A DNA stretch of 64,000 nt. Source: Cohnella abietis (GTDB lineage Bacteria > Bacillota > Bacilli > Paenibacillales > Paenibacillaceae). Positions 42,896-51,355 of the stretch are shown here, in pieces; position 1 is the first letter of the stretch, and every line of letters begins with the position of its first letter. A program made the translations under genes and the position numbers. The notes under the pieces are model-generated. The model made no database searches, was not told where the DNA came from, and saw only the letters and a program-made list of their open reading frames with translations. The stretch covers positions 2,950,001 through 3,014,000 of the forward strand of contig NZ_AP019400.1 of NCBI RefSeq assembly GCF_004295585.1, in the 5' to 3' direction.

Positions 42896-43952
42896 AAAGG
42901 TTGCCGTTATCGTTGCAGGGAGCTGGGGAACGGCTTTAGCACGGGTATTGGTTGATAATGGGCATATTGTGAAGCTGTGGACACGAAATGCTGAACAAGC
43001 GGCTCAAATCAACCAGGAGCGTCGCAATGAGAAGTTTCTTCCTGGCGCTCTATTGCCTGAAGGAATAACGGCCACGACAGATATGGCATACGCTGTTAGC
43101 GACGCTGAGGCGGTATTGTTCGTCGCTCCATCCTCAGCAATGAGGGATGTTGCACAGCAAGCATCAGGATCTCTGCCTAAGGATGCTTTGGTCATACATG
43201 CGACCAAAGGATTTGAGAGCGATACGCTTAAGCGGATGTCGACAGTGCTCGCGGAAGAGCTAGGACGTCCAGAGCAGCAAATTGTCGTTTTGTCTGGTCC
43301 CAGCCATGCTGAAGAGGTTATTAATCGCCATCCGACAACAATTGTCGTTGCTTCTAAAGAAATTTCCTTTGCTGAGGCAGCTCAAGATTTGTTCATGAAT
43401 GATGCTTATTTCCGCGTCTATACGAATTCCGATGTCATTGGGGTTGAGACTGCAGGGGCGATTAAAAACATCATTGCACTAGGAGCAGGTTTATCGGATG
43501 GGCTGGGGTTTGGCGATAATGCCAAAGCAGCTCTTATTACACGCGGACTTGCGGAAATATCACGTTTGGGCGTTGCGATGGGAGCCAATCCGTTGACCTT
43601 TGCTGGGTTGGCGGGAGTTGGTGATTTGATCGTCACTTGTACGAGCCAGCATAGTCGTAATTGGAGAGCAGGCTCTATGCTCGCACAGGGTCTTCCTTTA
43701 TCGGATGTTCTAGAACGCATGGGGATGGTTGTCGAAGGCGTTCGAACGACGAAGGCAGCGCATGTATTGGCAAATAAGCATCACGTTGAAATGCCAATTA
43801 CAGACCAGCTATTCGCGGTATTGTTCGAGAACACCTCGCCTGAGCAAGCCGTTGGAGCACTCATGGGCAGAGTCCGAACGCATGAGAATGAACAACAGGC
43901 TGTATTCCACAATAAATCGATTAATCCCGATCAAGTTAATCCGGGCTTGTAA
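42885..43952 (+). CDS. gpsA: NAD(P)-dependent glycerol-3-phosphate dehydrogenase, with altered dinucleotide loop
   Basis: GpsA reduces dihydroxyacetone phosphate to glycerol 3-phosphate for lipid synthesis. The family stretches VLSGPSHAEEV, GAIKNIIALGAGLSDGLG with the catalytic Lys, GLGDLIVTCTSQHSRN-like GVGDLIVTC and VEGVRTTKA are intact. The Rossmann loop reads VAGSWG where the family has GAGSWG: residue 10 is Val (GTT) in place of the first Gly. A single-base change from GGT would restore it. ATG at 42885 lies inside plsY. At 355 residues it is normal apart from a longer C-terminus. Confidence 0.93.
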   Translation: MALKKVAVIVAGSWGTALARVLVDNGHIVKLWTRNAEQAAQINQERRNEKFLPGALLPEGITATTDMAYAVSDAEAVLFVAPSSAMRDVAQQASGSLPKDALVIHATKGFESDTLKRMSTVLAEELGRPEQQIVVLSGPSHAEEVINRHPTTIVVASKEISFAEAAQDLFMNDAYFRVYTNSDVIGVETAGAIKNIIALGAGLSDGLGFGDNAKAALITRGLAEISRLGVAMGANPLTFAGLAGVGDLIVTCTSQHSRNWRAGSMLAQGLPLSDVLERMGMVVEGVRTTKAAHVLANKHHVEMPITDQLFAVLFENTSPEQAVGALMGRVRTHENEQQAVFHNKSINPDQVNPGL

Positions 43953-44018
43953 CTCGAACTTTTTAATGTCCCTCCTCATAGGATAAAGTGCAAACACCCG
44001 GAGGAGGGGAAGTAAGGC

Positions 44019-44291
44019 ATGGATAAATTTCCTAAGGATCTGCTTGGTGCGGTTAACAAAAAAGCGGGAAAAAACATTTCCGAGAATTCCATCAAAAAAA
44101 TAGCTAGCAATATCACTCCGAATACGATGCAGAGCGAAGCGCAAATTCGGCAGCTGATTAAGCAGGTTTCTACGATGGCAAATGTCCCCGTATCCGATGA
44201 TACCGTAAAGGAAATCGTTGGCGCAGTCAAGAAGAGCGGCATGAACCTAAACAGTTTAGAGTCGCTAGTTAAAATGATGATCAAGAAGTAA
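44019..44291 (+). CDS. spoVIF: Stage VI sporulation protein F-like
   Basis: A 90-residue, all-helical, basic protein resembling SpoVIF (YjcC) of B. subtilis, which is required for late coat assembly in the mother cell. Shared features include the short N-terminal helix, an EAQIRQLIKQVSTMANVPVS segment and a C-terminal LESLVKMMIKK. Strong ribosome site GGAGGGGAAG precedes the ATG. It follows gpsA by about 65 bases and ends at a strong terminator. Assignment is by pattern; identity to B. subtilis is moderate at best. Confidence 0.8.
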   Translation: MDKFPKDLLGAVNKKAGKNISENSIKKIASNITPNTMQSEAQIRQLIKQVSTMANVPVSDDTVKEIVGAVKKSGMNLNSLESLVKMMIKK

Positions 44292-44338
44292 AAAAAAGCT
44301 GTCCACGTCTGCAAATATGCAGCGGGACAGCTTTTTTT
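44292..44338 (+). terminator. Intrinsic terminator
   Basis: AAAAAGCTGTCC pairs with GGACAGCTTTTT around an inner CTGCA/TGCAG stem, followed by T residues. Confidence 0.93.
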
Positions 44339-44506
44339 ATTGATTATTAAACATTCGCAGAGTATCTCTTCGGAATTACCCAAGCAGCCAAATTAGTTAT
44401 TCAACAAATATTCATATATTCCTCCTTTATTCGACATTTTTTCTTAATGGATCCAATATTATTTATTTTTTTACATAACTCATAATGAGACTAATAGCAG
44501 CCTTTT

Positions 44507-44535
44507 TTGTCTTCCGGGGATAGAAATGGTATAAT
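44507..44535 (+). promoter_or_regulatory. SigA promoter before the DUF2768 gene
   Basis: TTGTCT (44507-44512), 17-base spacer, TATAAT (44530-44535). It would drive the run of small genes up to the lipoprotein at 46.9 kb. Confidence 0.75.
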
Positions 44536-44576
44536 ATTATGCATTTCAGTTGTCTCATTGACGGAGGTAGACATAG

Positions 44577-44792
44577 ATGTACATAATGCTACAAACCTTT
44601 ATAGCTGCAAAGCTCGATCCGATGAGTAAAATGTGGGTTTCCTTTATTGGTATGGGCTTGATGGTCATATCCGCAGCCATTATTTATTATGCTAGGGCCA
44701 AAACAAAAGGCTGGATTCGTCTTGTGCTCACATTAGTTGCTTTTGTTGTTCTTATTTATGGGCTGTTATGCGGTCTCTTATCCATTATTTAA
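44577..44792 (+). CDS. DUF2768 small membrane protein
   Basis: A 71-residue protein with two membrane helices (MWVSFIGMGLMVISAAIIYY and LVLTLVAFVVLIYGLLCGLL) joined by a basic loop (ARAKTKGW). This is the layout of DUF2768, which in B. subtilis (yphE) also lies near spoIVA. GGAGG is eight bases before the ATG; an ATG at 44586 is possible. Function unknown, and sporulation control is likely from family distribution. Confidence 0.8.
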   Translation: MYIMLQTFIAAKLDPMSKMWVSFIGMGLMVISAAIIYYARAKTKGWIRLVLTLVAFVVLIYGLLCGLLSII

Positions 44793-44818
44793 ATAAGGTC
44801 ATTACGGAGGGCATTAAC

Positions 44819-45112
44819 TTGATTACTTTAACCGGACGAACCCTCACGAAAATGGTTGAACCACGAATTGGTGAGAGTCTGCTGCAGCATGCTCAGAATG
44901 CTGAAGTAGATTGGCAATTCAATTGTTCCCGTGGAACCTGTGCCAAATGTCGTTGCTTCATCGTTGATGGTGCTGAATTTCTTGAGGATTACAGTGATGC
45001 TGAATGGGATAGACTCGGTCCGGATGAATTAGATGCGGGCTATAGACTCGGGTGCCAAGCTATTGTTGAAAAAACAGGGAATATTAAAGCAATCAACAAA
45101 ACTTATTTTTGA
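44819..45112 (+). CDS. 2Fe-2S ferredoxin
   Basis: A 97-residue plant-type ferredoxin: NCSRGTCAKCRC provides three cluster cysteines and LGCQ the fourth, around a beta-grasp fold. TTG at 44819 after GGAGGGC is taken as start. It is separated by a nucleotidyltransferase-like gene from a second ferredoxin. Its redox partner is not evident. Confidence 0.88.
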   Translation: MITLTGRTLTKMVEPRIGESLLQHAQNAEVDWQFNCSRGTCAKCRCFIVDGAEFLEDYSDAEWDRLGPDELDAGYRLGCQAIVEKTGNIKAINKTYF

Positions 45113-45147
45113 ACAATGATTTAACTAAAGAATGGAAGTGACCCGAA

Positions 45148-45762
45148 TTGCAGATTGATTTTCCTGATTCTGCGCTTGCGCGCTTGGCGGCAAGGTTGGA
45201 AAACTACGAAGACCGCTGGGTAGTTGGGGGCAGTACAGGATTAGCGCTGCGGGGAGCAGTACTAGAACAAGCTCCAAGGGATCTAGATATCTATGCGGAT
45301 TACAATTCGGTTCCCGTTATTCACGAGAGATTGAGCGATTATGCAATGGATGGGCCGGAGGACAATAAGACGGAGCGTTATCATTCCATTCTTTCTCATT
45401 ATCGTCTGGCTAGTACTGTCGTCGAATTGGTCGGTAATTTTCGCATAACCGCTCGTCAATCTTTGTACGTAACAGAGGTAAATGATATTTTATTTCCTAA
45501 CAGCGATAAGGTTGAAGTGGACGGTTACTTGATTCCTATAGTACCTCTTGGTCACGAGCTGATATTTAATTTGCTTCGAGAGCGGAAGGACAGAGCTATT
45601 GTGGCAGGACAGTTAATTTCTCGAGAGCTTGATAAGCATATGCCAATTTTGCAAGCCCTTATTGACAGGAATGTGCTTGCATCAGATATCGTATATGAAG
45701 CCATGCAAATGGTGCAATCCGGTATTGATTTCTCCCAGATATCGCAGCAGGAACCACTATGA
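45148..45762 (+). CDS. Nucleotidyltransferase-like protein, unknown substrate
   Basis: The 204-residue product has GGSTGLALRG (residues 27-36) and PRDLDIYAD (Asp45, Asp47), the GS...DxD arrangement of the polymerase-beta nucleotidyltransferase fold. The remainder, with GHELIFNLLRERKDR, is helical and resembles the AbiEii/MNT group loosely. The third carboxylate cannot be assigned with confidence. TTG at 45148 after GGAAGTG is used. Its stop overlaps the ATG of the second ferredoxin. No obvious antitoxin neighbour is present, so a toxin role is not supported. Confidence 0.65.
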   Translation: MQIDFPDSALARLAARLENYEDRWVVGGSTGLALRGAVLEQAPRDLDIYADYNSVPVIHERLSDYAMDGPEDNKTERYHSILSHYRLASTVVELVGNFRITARQSLYVTEVNDILFPNSDKVEVDGYLIPIVPLGHELIFNLLRERKDRAIVAGQLISRELDKHMPILQALIDRNVLASDIVYEAMQMVQSGIDFSQISQQEPL

Positions 45763-46115
45763 GTAGTCAGCATTTGGTCACATTCAAACCAGACAATCGC
45801 TCCATAGCCGTGAGACCGGGCACTACTTTGCTTGATGCTTCTCGCCGAGCGCGTGTTAATATTCGTACTCGCTGCGGTGGGGTAGCAGGCTGCTTAATGT
45901 GCAAGGTTCATGTTGCTGAAGATCAGGCTGCATTCCTACAGCCGCCAACGGTCGCAGAGACGCATAAGCTCGGTGGGCTTCTAAGTGAGGGGATTCGTTT
46001 ATCTTGCCAAGCACGCACCAATGGCGATGTTACCGTTTCGGTACCAGAAGATCCTCTTAAGGCAGCCATACGCAAAAAGCTGGCAGAGCAGCAAGAAGAC
46101 GATTGGTTTAATTGA
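45759..46115 (+). CDS. Second 2Fe-2S ferredoxin-like protein
   Basis: A 118-residue beta-grasp ferredoxin with CGGVAGCLMC (Cx5Cx2C) and a later RLSCQAR cysteine, so all four ligands are present. The C-terminal EDPLKAAIRKKLAEQ tail is an extra charged helix. The start overlaps the previous gene (ATGA). Two different ferredoxins within 1.3 kb around a nucleotidyltransferase-like gene is an unusual set. Confidence 0.85.
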   Translation: MSSQHLVTFKPDNRSIAVRPGTTLLDASRRARVNIRTRCGGVAGCLMCKVHVAEDQAAFLQPPTVAETHKLGGLLSEGIRLSCQARTNGDVTVSVPEDPLKAAIRKKLAEQQEDDWFN

Positions 46116-46138
46116 GGCATTATAGGAGGATTATATTC

Positions 46139-46873
46139 ATGGGATTACGCAAATTTCCTAAGGCACTAGCTTTGGGTTTGCTAATGACAATGCTATTATC
46201 GTTGACAGGCTGCTTATACCCGGATGATCAGCAGGCGGGAAAAAATGTTTCTGCAAGGGAAGCTGTACTAACTGTTCAGGATGCTGTCGATCGCTATCAA
46301 GAGAAAACGGGAGTATTGCCCATTCAGAATGCCGAAGATAAAGTTCCTCTTTATGAAAAATATAAAATTGACTTTGGCAAGCTTAAGCGAATGAATTTCA
46401 TATCTCAAGTCCCATCTGCCGCTTTTGAAAGTGGAGGAGACTACCAGTTTCTAATTATTGACGAGGAAACGAAGCCGCTCGTAAAGCTTATAGACTTAGC
46501 CATGTTCCAAACGCTATCAGGTGTACAAAAGAAGGTTGACGAGTATCGGAGAAATAATAATTCTCAAAACCCAGCGGGTGAGGAGATCTATTCTGACTTT
46601 TCGCTGATTGATTTCTCTAAGCTTGGAATTAAAGCACCTAAAGTTCAAAGTATGTATTCTAATCAATCTTTGAATTTGCTCGTTAATAAAAATGGACAGG
46701 TTCTCGTTGATTATGGTATCGATATTGCTGTTGCCATCAACAAGGAGGAACTAAAGCCGAATGAAAAAGAGGATTTACGGCGTGTTCTGATTGAAGCGTC
46801 CTATTATGTTCCAGTTCGATCTCCCGTATATCATTGGGTAGACAATGAACCTAAAGCTGTTTTAACGCCATGA
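46139..46873 (+). CDS. yphF: Lipoprotein, YphF-like
   Basis: A 244-residue lipoprotein: the signal segment ends in LLSLTGC (lipobox) and is followed by a soluble domain with VQDAVDRYQEKTGVLPIQN. Size and position just before spoIVA match yphF of B. subtilis; the function is unknown. ATG at 46139 follows ATAGGAGGA. A strong terminator separates it from spoIVA. Confidence 0.82.
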   Translation: MGLRKFPKALALGLLMTMLLSLTGCLYPDDQQAGKNVSAREAVLTVQDAVDRYQEKTGVLPIQNAEDKVPLYEKYKIDFGKLKRMNFISQVPSAAFESGGDYQFLIIDEETKPLVKLIDLAMFQTLSGVQKKVDEYRRNNNSQNPAGEEIYSDFSLIDFSKLGIKAPKVQSMYSNQSLNLLVNKNGQVLVDYGIDIAVAINKEELKPNEKEDLRRVLIEASYYVPVRSPVYHWVDNEPKAVLTP

Positions 46874-46881
46874 ATATAGCT

Positions 46882-46920
46882 AAGCCGCATCCCGAGTGTT
46901 TAGACGGGAGCGGCTTTTTT
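46882..46920 (+). terminator. Intrinsic terminator before spoIVA
   Basis: AAGCCGC (46882-46888) pairs with GCGGCTT (46910-46916), with an inner TCCCG/CGGGA stem, then T residues. Confidence 0.92.
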
Positions 46921-47105
46921 GTGCTTCTATGGTTTGAATCGCCTTGAGCGTCCTTCCCGTTCAGCTGTAGCTTTACTCGTATTATTTAATTCTTTTCGGA
47001 AAAGAGGAGACATACGTCAACATCTTTATTCATATGATCATGGGGGAACAACAGGAGCGCCGGCGGGCGTACGTCGGTATGGCAAACATTTTTGTACGGG
47101 CATTC

Positions 47106-47134
47106 GTCATAATCGGAATGTTCGCACATACAAT
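47106..47134 (+). promoter_or_regulatory. SigE promoter of spoIVA
   Basis: GTCATAAT (47106-47113), 13-base spacer, CATACAAT (47127-47134) closely fits the mother-cell SigE consensus; spoIVA is a SigE gene in B. subtilis. Confidence 0.75.
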
Positions 47135-47216
47135 GTTAGCAGTCCAAGTTCGTGTACGAGTTCCGCCCTGCTGGCGGGTCACGAAAGTTTCGCGATTACG
47201 ATGGGAGGGAATCTCA

Positions 47217-48695
47217 GTGGAAAAAGTGGACATTTTCAAAGATATTGCCGAACGCACCGGCGGTGATATCTACCTCGGGGTCGTGGGTGCCGTGCGTACG
47301 GGCAAATCGACCTTCATCAAACGGTTTATGGAAACCGTTGTTTTACCTAATATTGCTAATGAGGCAGATCGTATTCGTGCAATTGACGAATTGCCGCAAA
47401 GCGCAGCAGGTCGTACGATCATGACAACTGAACCGAAGTTTGTACCAAACAACGCGGTCCAGCTTAAAGTGGCGGAAGGCTTGGAAGTAAATGTTCGTCT
47501 TGTAGATTGCGTAGGGTACACGGTTGATGGGGCGAAGGGCTTCGAGGATGATGGCGGGCCGCGTATGATTACGACGCCGTGGTTTGAAGAACCAATTCCG
47601 TTCCAGGAAGCGGCGGAGATTGGGACACGTAAGGTCATTCAAGAGCACTCTACGCTTGGCGTCGTCGTTACAACTGACGGCACGATAGCGGAAATTCCGC
47701 GCAGCGCTTACATCGATGCGGAGGAGCGGGTCATAAACGAGTTAAAGGAAGTTGGCAAACCGTTTGTATTGATCGTAAACTCCGCACGGCCGAAGAGCGA
47801 AGAAGCCCAATCTCTTCGCAACGAGCTGGCTGCTAAATACGATATTCCTGTTATGGCGGTAAGTGCCGCGACAATGGGAGAAGAAGAAGTCATGGGAGTT
47901 CTTCGTGAAGTGCTCTATGAGTTCCCTGTGCATGAGGTCAACGTCAATCTGCCGAGTTGGGTTATGGTACTTAGCGAAGGGCACTGGCTTCGCACGAGCT
48001 ATGAGAACTCTGTTCGCGAAACTGTCAAAGACATACGTCGTCTTCGTGATGTAGAACGTGTAGTCGCTCAGTTCATGGAGTACGATTTCGTTGCACGCGC
48101 TGGCCTTAGTGGTATGAACATGGGTCAAGGCGTTGCTGAGATCGATTTGTATGCACCTGATGAGCTCTACGATAGAATTCTAATGGAAGTGGTCGGAACC
48201 GAAATTCGTGGCAAGGATCACCTGCTCCAGCTCATGCAGGACTTCTCCCATGCGAAACGAGAGTACGATCGGTTTGCAGAAGCGCTTGAAATGGTGAAAA
48301 CGACTGGCTACGGGATTGCTGCCCCATCTCTTGCAGAGATGCAGCTTGATGAGCCAGAGCTTATTCGCCAAGGCTCTCGCTTCGGAGTTAGGCTGAAGGC
48401 TACAGCTCCATCCATCCATATGATTCGTGTTGATGTCGAATCAGAATTTGCTCCGATTATCGGAACAGAGAAGCAAAGTGAGGAGCTTGTTCGTTATCTA
48501 ATGCAGGATTTCGAGAAGGATCCGATCAAGATTTGGGAGTCTGATATTTTTGGCAGATCGCTTCATTCGATCGTTAGGGAAGGCATTCAGGGTAAAATTG
48601 CGATGATGCCGGATAATGCGCGCTATAAGCTGCAGGAGACACTTGGAAGAATCATTAATGAAGGCTCCGGTGGACTGATTGCTATTATTCTGTAA
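47217..48695 (+). CDS. spoIVA: Stage IV sporulation protein A (coat morphogenetic ATPase)
   Basis: SpoIVA polymerises on the forespore surface with ATP hydrolysis and forms the basement layer of the coat. The product is 492 residues, the same as in B. subtilis. A modified Walker A, GAVRTGKST (residues 24-32), sits near the N-terminus and EKVDIFKDIAERTGGDIYLG begins the protein. The C-terminal half ends GSGGLIAIIL, the conserved region that mediates coat assembly. GTG at 47217 after GGGAGGGA is used; an upstream frame to 47034 is open but contains the promoter. Confidence 0.97.
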   Translation: MEKVDIFKDIAERTGGDIYLGVVGAVRTGKSTFIKRFMETVVLPNIANEADRIRAIDELPQSAAGRTIMTTEPKFVPNNAVQLKVAEGLEVNVRLVDCVGYTVDGAKGFEDDGGPRMITTPWFEEPIPFQEAAEIGTRKVIQEHSTLGVVVTTDGTIAEIPRSAYIDAEERVINELKEVGKPFVLIVNSARPKSEEAQSLRNELAAKYDIPVMAVSAATMGEEEVMGVLREVLYEFPVHEVNVNLPSWVMVLSEGHWLRTSYENSVRETVKDIRRLRDVERVVAQFMEYDFVARAGLSGMNMGQGVAEIDLYAPDELYDRILMEVVGTEIRGKDHLLQLMQDFSHAKREYDRFAEALEMVKTTGYGIAAPSLAEMQLDEPELIRQGSRFGVRLKATAPSIHMIRVDVESEFAPIIGTEKQSEELVRYLMQDFEKDPIKIWESDIFGRSLHSIVREGIQGKIAMMPDNARYKLQETLGRIINEGSGGLIAIIL

Positions 48696-48702
48696 GGCTG
48701 TT

Positions 48703-48755
48703 AAAAAGCACGGAGCGCCCAGCAGCATTGACTGCTTAGCGCTCCGTGCTTTTTA
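48703..48755 (+). terminator. Intrinsic terminator after spoIVA
   Basis: AAAAAGCACGGAGCGC (48703-48718) pairs exactly with GCGCTCCGTGCTTTTT (48739-48754). Confidence 0.95.
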
Positions 48756-48889
48756 TACATTAACGATCAAAGACCGATATCTAAGTTATTATTATAGCTT
48801 TTCTTCATTTTGATAGACGTGTTTAGCATCCGGAATAGGGCTTTTGAATCAAAAAAATAGGGTCAAAAACGCTGAAATTCAAGCCCCGC

Positions 48890-48919
48890 TTGAAACTTCG
48901 AGTAATCGGAGTGTATAAT
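48890..48919 (+). promoter_or_regulatory. SigA promoter of hup
   Basis: TTGAAA (48890-48895), 18-base spacer, TATAAT (48914-48919), about 60 bases before the hup ATG. Confidence 0.7.
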
Positions 48920-48978
48920 TTCTGTTGAAACGGATAAACAGATAACATGCCATCGTACCGTTATGGGAGGTGAATGTA

Positions 48979-49251
48979 ATGAACAAGACTGAATTGATTA
49001 CCAAAGTTGCCGAGTTGGCTGACTTGTCTAAGAAAGACGCGACGCAAGCGGTTGACGCTGTGTTCGATGTTATTTCCGAAGCTTTGCAAGGTGGAGATAA
49101 AGTGCAACTAGTTGGGTTTGGTAACTTCGAGGTGCGCGAGCGTTCCGCTCGTAAAGGACGTAATCCGCAAACTGGTGAAGAGATCGAGATTCCAGCTGGT
49201 AAGATCCCAGCATTCAAGCCGGGTAAAGCGCTTAAGGACGGTATTAAATAA
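48979..49251 (+). CDS. hup: DNA-binding protein HU
   Basis: A 90-residue HU-family nucleoid protein: [20 protein letters not shown] forms the dimerising helices, [19 protein letters not shown] the body, and [15 protein letters not shown] the DNA-inserting arm with its Pro. It bends and compacts the chromosome. GGGAGGTGAATGTA precedes the ATG; an ATG at 48970 is in frame but closer to the ribosome site. HBsu lies in the same place in B. subtilis. Confidence 0.97.
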   Translation: MNKTELITKVAELADLSKKDATQAVDAVFDVISEALQGGDKVQLVGFGNFEVRERSARKGRNPQTGEEIEIPAGKIPAFKPGKALKDGIK

Positions 49252-49286
49252 GTAATGGTCATGCAATAACATTGTTGCACTTTGGG

Positions 49287-49316
49287 TTGCTTCGCTAGAA
49301 TAGGTTGTGCTATAAT
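49287..49316 (+). promoter_or_regulatory. SigA promoter of tRNA-Pro
   Basis: TTGCTT (49287-49292), 18-base spacer, TATAAT (49311-49316) with an upstream TG (extended -10), 18 bases before the tRNA. Confidence 0.75.
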
Positions 49317-49333
49317 CACTCTCGTAAATTATT

Positions 49334-49410
49334 CGGGACGTGGCGCAGCCCGGTAGCGCGCACCCTTGGGGTGGGTGAGGTCGAGAGTTCGAATCTCTCC
49401 GTTCCGACCA
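49334..49410 (+). tRNA. tRNA-Pro (anticodon UGG)
   Basis: A 77-base cloverleaf: acceptor CGGGACG pairs with CGTTCCG, the anticodon arm is CACCC-TTGGGGT-GGGTG with anticodon TGG, and the T arm is GAGAG-TTCGAAT-CTCTC. The discriminator base and CCA (ACCA) are encoded. It stands alone between hup and mtrB, where B. subtilis has folE. Confidence 0.97.
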
Positions 49411-49425
49411 TTACATAAACTGTGG

Positions 49426-49468
49426 ACTGCTTTCTCGCATTTTTGATGTGGGAAGGCAGTTTTTGTTT
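49426..49468 (+). terminator. Terminator after tRNA-Pro
   Basis: ACTGCTTTCTCGCA pairs with TGTGGGAAGGCAGT (several G-U or mismatched positions), then TTTTTGTTT. Confidence 0.75.
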
Positions 49469-49518
49469 GACATCACTCTATCTTTTCCGGCATCATGGAA
49501 TTTAAAGAAGGAGGTTCT

Positions 49519-49746
49519 ATGACTATGGATGCAGATCAACAAGAATATATTATTGTTAAAGCGAAGGACAATGGTGTGCAGGTCATCGGGTTAACTCGAG
49601 GACAGGATACCAAATTTCATCATACGGAGAAGCTGGATAAGGGTGAGGTGCTTATCGTCCAGTTTACAGATCATACATCAGCTATGAAAATAAGAGGCAA
49701 AGCAACTATACTAACGAAGCATGGGACGTTAGAAACTGACGTATAG
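49519..49746 (+). CDS. mtrB: trp RNA-binding attenuation protein (TRAP)
   Basis: TRAP forms an 11-mer ring that, with tryptophan bound, wraps RNA at eleven G/UAG triplets and favours termination in the trp leader. The 75 residues match the family: [39 protein letters not shown] (with the RNA-contacting Lys/Arg residues) and [14 protein letters not shown] at 49519 after AAGGAGG is used; the ATG at 49525 is in frame. The trp leader at 61.6 kb carries a matching site. No anti-TRAP gene is seen in the window. Confidence 0.96.
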   Translation: MTMDADQQEYIIVKAKDNGVQVIGLTRGQDTKFHHTEKLDKGEVLIVQFTDHTSAMKIRGKATILTKHGTLETDV

Positions 49747-49758
49747 AATATACTTAGT

Positions 49759-49785
49759 GCAGGCATAGCCTGCCCTTTTTATTTG
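49759..49785 (+). terminator. Short terminator after mtrB
   Basis: GCAGGC (49759-49764), ATA loop, GCCTGC (49768-49773), then CCTTTTTATTT. Confidence 0.7.
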
Positions 49786-49828
49786 TACAATGGGTAAGGA
49801 GGAACCTCTCGAGAAAGGGGAATTCGCC

Positions 49829-50362
49829 ATGCCTATTGTCCATCTTAAACAATGGAGTGTATTCTTATTAGTCGGTACCCTAATTGTTGTATTGCTGAGC
49901 CAATTAACTAACATAGATCGTGATCTCCAGCATCGTCGTCATACGGTCACGGTTTTTCAGCCGGAAAATGAGAAAAGACTGACCGACGACAATTTGGTGG
50001 ACTCTCTGTCCAAGTTCCCATTACAGAACCAGATTATTAAGGTTGGTTGGGATCATGCTATTCTGACTATTGATTTACTAGGGTCAGAGCCGGATGAAAT
50101 ATGGGACGATATGATGCGATTGATTGTATTCTCTTACGCCGATGTAGACAATGTTAAGCAAGTGCTCATGCGGGTGTTTGTCAATAAGGCGGAAGCCCGT
50201 ACACTGTACATGTCGGCGGAAACACGCAGAAGTGAATGGAGTGCGAAGGAACTATCGGAGCTAAAATTGCCACGTAAGTCCTTTGACACAGCAACTATTT
50301 CCAAAATAAGGCTTTACCTAAGTGCTTCTGGGAAACGCTGGCTCGCAAATTTTTCAAATTGA
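49829..50362 (+). CDS. Membrane-anchored protein, unknown
   Basis: The 177-residue product has one N-terminal membrane helix (WSVFLLVGTLIVVLLSQL) and an extracytoplasmic alpha/beta domain (KVGWDHAILTIDLLG..., VDNVKQVLMRVFVN) with no cysteines. I recognise no family. ATG at 49829 after AAAGGGGAA is chosen; a longer frame from 49790 would place extra residues before the anchor. It lies between mtrB and hepS. Confidence 0.7.
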   Translation: MPIVHLKQWSVFLLVGTLIVVLLSQLTNIDRDLQHRRHTVTVFQPENEKRLTDDNLVDSLSKFPLQNQIIKVGWDHAILTIDLLGSEPDEIWDDMMRLIVFSYADVDNVKQVLMRVFVNKAEARTLYMSAETRRSEWSAKELSELKLPRKSFDTATISKIRLYLSASGKRWLANFSN

Positions 50363-50401
50363 TGAACAAATTATGCGGCTTATGCGAGCCTAACTCGGAT
50401 A

Positions 50402-50410
50402 TGTTATAAT
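50402..50410 (+). promoter_or_regulatory. Candidate extended -10 promoter before hepS
   Basis: TGTTATAAT (50402-50410) forms an extended -10 without a good -35. It precedes the hepS-to-hepT gene run. Confidence 0.45.
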
Positions 50411-50470
50411 TAATCAAATGTACCCCTCAGTTGTTTGAGAGGCCTGGCAGCACGTTCGGAGGCGGAAGCA

Positions 50471-51349
50471 ATGACTCGATTAAGAATTAATCAAATGGCT
50501 AATAAATATTTAAACCACGATATGATCAGCCTGCACACGGAATTGCCGGAGTTTCCCGATGGCAGAATTTCATTGTTATATACCGTCTTAAGCCATCAAC
50601 CAGGAGCTGCTTCCCAGAAGGAGCTGCTTTCGCTTGTAACCTCGCTTGTCCAGATGGGGCTAGATACCCATGATTTGGTGGATAACAAGCCCAGTTCAGC
50701 GAAGAGTGGGCTATTGGGAATGCGTGCCCAGCAATTAAAGGTTCTCGCAGGAGATTACTTTAGCAGCCGGTTTTACCATCTCCTCTCGCAAGCAGGGCAG
50801 ATCGATATGATACGGCACTTGAGCGAAGCAGTATGCAACATTAACCGGATTAAGATGAATTTGTACGGTAAGATGAAGCAGATGAAGCTAAACGCGGATG
50901 AATATCTCCACTATGGCGCAGAGCTTAAATCTGGGCTTTTCCTCTCGTTTACTGGCTTTATGAGTGGTTTATACGAGCGGTTATGGCCAGAGCTTGTCGA
51001 GCGCTTTAGTCGCTGCGAGGTACTGCTTCAGGAGCTTCACAAGATAGAGAACAGTAATTCCCTGAATGACAGCTGGGGCGTGTGGCACATTATGCAAGAA
51101 GGCACGGAGGAGGATCGCCAGACGGTTGTTAATCATGGCGAGGATTCCAATATTTTAAATAACATGGTGAAAAAATATGAGATAGCGGACAAGTTGGGCA
51201 GTCTTCTTCAGCAATCTACCGATCAATTGCAGGCAGTGCTTCAGCGATTGCAATCAGACAAGCTGATTCGAGAGCTGCAACCCTTAATTGAGCCATTTCT
51301 GCAGGCAACGGGACAACATCGAACAACCGCTTTGAAGGAGTTGGGTTAA
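50471..51349 (+). CDS. hepS: Heptaprenyl diphosphate synthase component 1
   Basis: HepS (GerCA) is the small, non-catalytic subunit that sets chain length of the C35 side chain of menaquinone-7 together with HepT. The 292-residue helical protein aligns by the pattern RFYHLLSQAGQIDMIRHLSE, AVCNINRIKMNLY and by its place before menG. GGAGGCGGAAG precedes the ATG at 50471. It begins a six-gene menaquinone run with overlapping or close junctions. Confidence 0.88.
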   Translation: MTRLRINQMANKYLNHDMISLHTELPEFPDGRISLLYTVLSHQPGAASQKELLSLVTSLVQMGLDTHDLVDNKPSSAKSGLLGMRAQQLKVLAGDYFSSRFYHLLSQAGQIDMIRHLSEAVCNINRIKMNLYGKMKQMKLNADEYLHYGAELKSGLFLSFTGFMSGLYERLWPELVERFSRCEVLLQELHKIENSNSLNDSWGVWHIMQEGTEEDRQTVVNHGEDSNILNNMVKKYEIADKLGSLLQQSTDQLQAVLQRLQSDKLIRELQPLIEPFLQATGQHRTTALKELG

Positions 51350-51355
51350 CAGAGC

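Noticed and set aside
45148..45762. Toxin of a type IV toxin-antitoxin pair
   Set aside because: The nucleotidyltransferase pattern alone is weak evidence, and the neighbours are ferredoxins rather than an antitoxin.
47034..47216. N-terminal extension of SpoIVA
   Set aside because: The in-frame stretch contains the SigE promoter; the GTG at 47217 with GGGAGGGA gives the family length of 492 residues.
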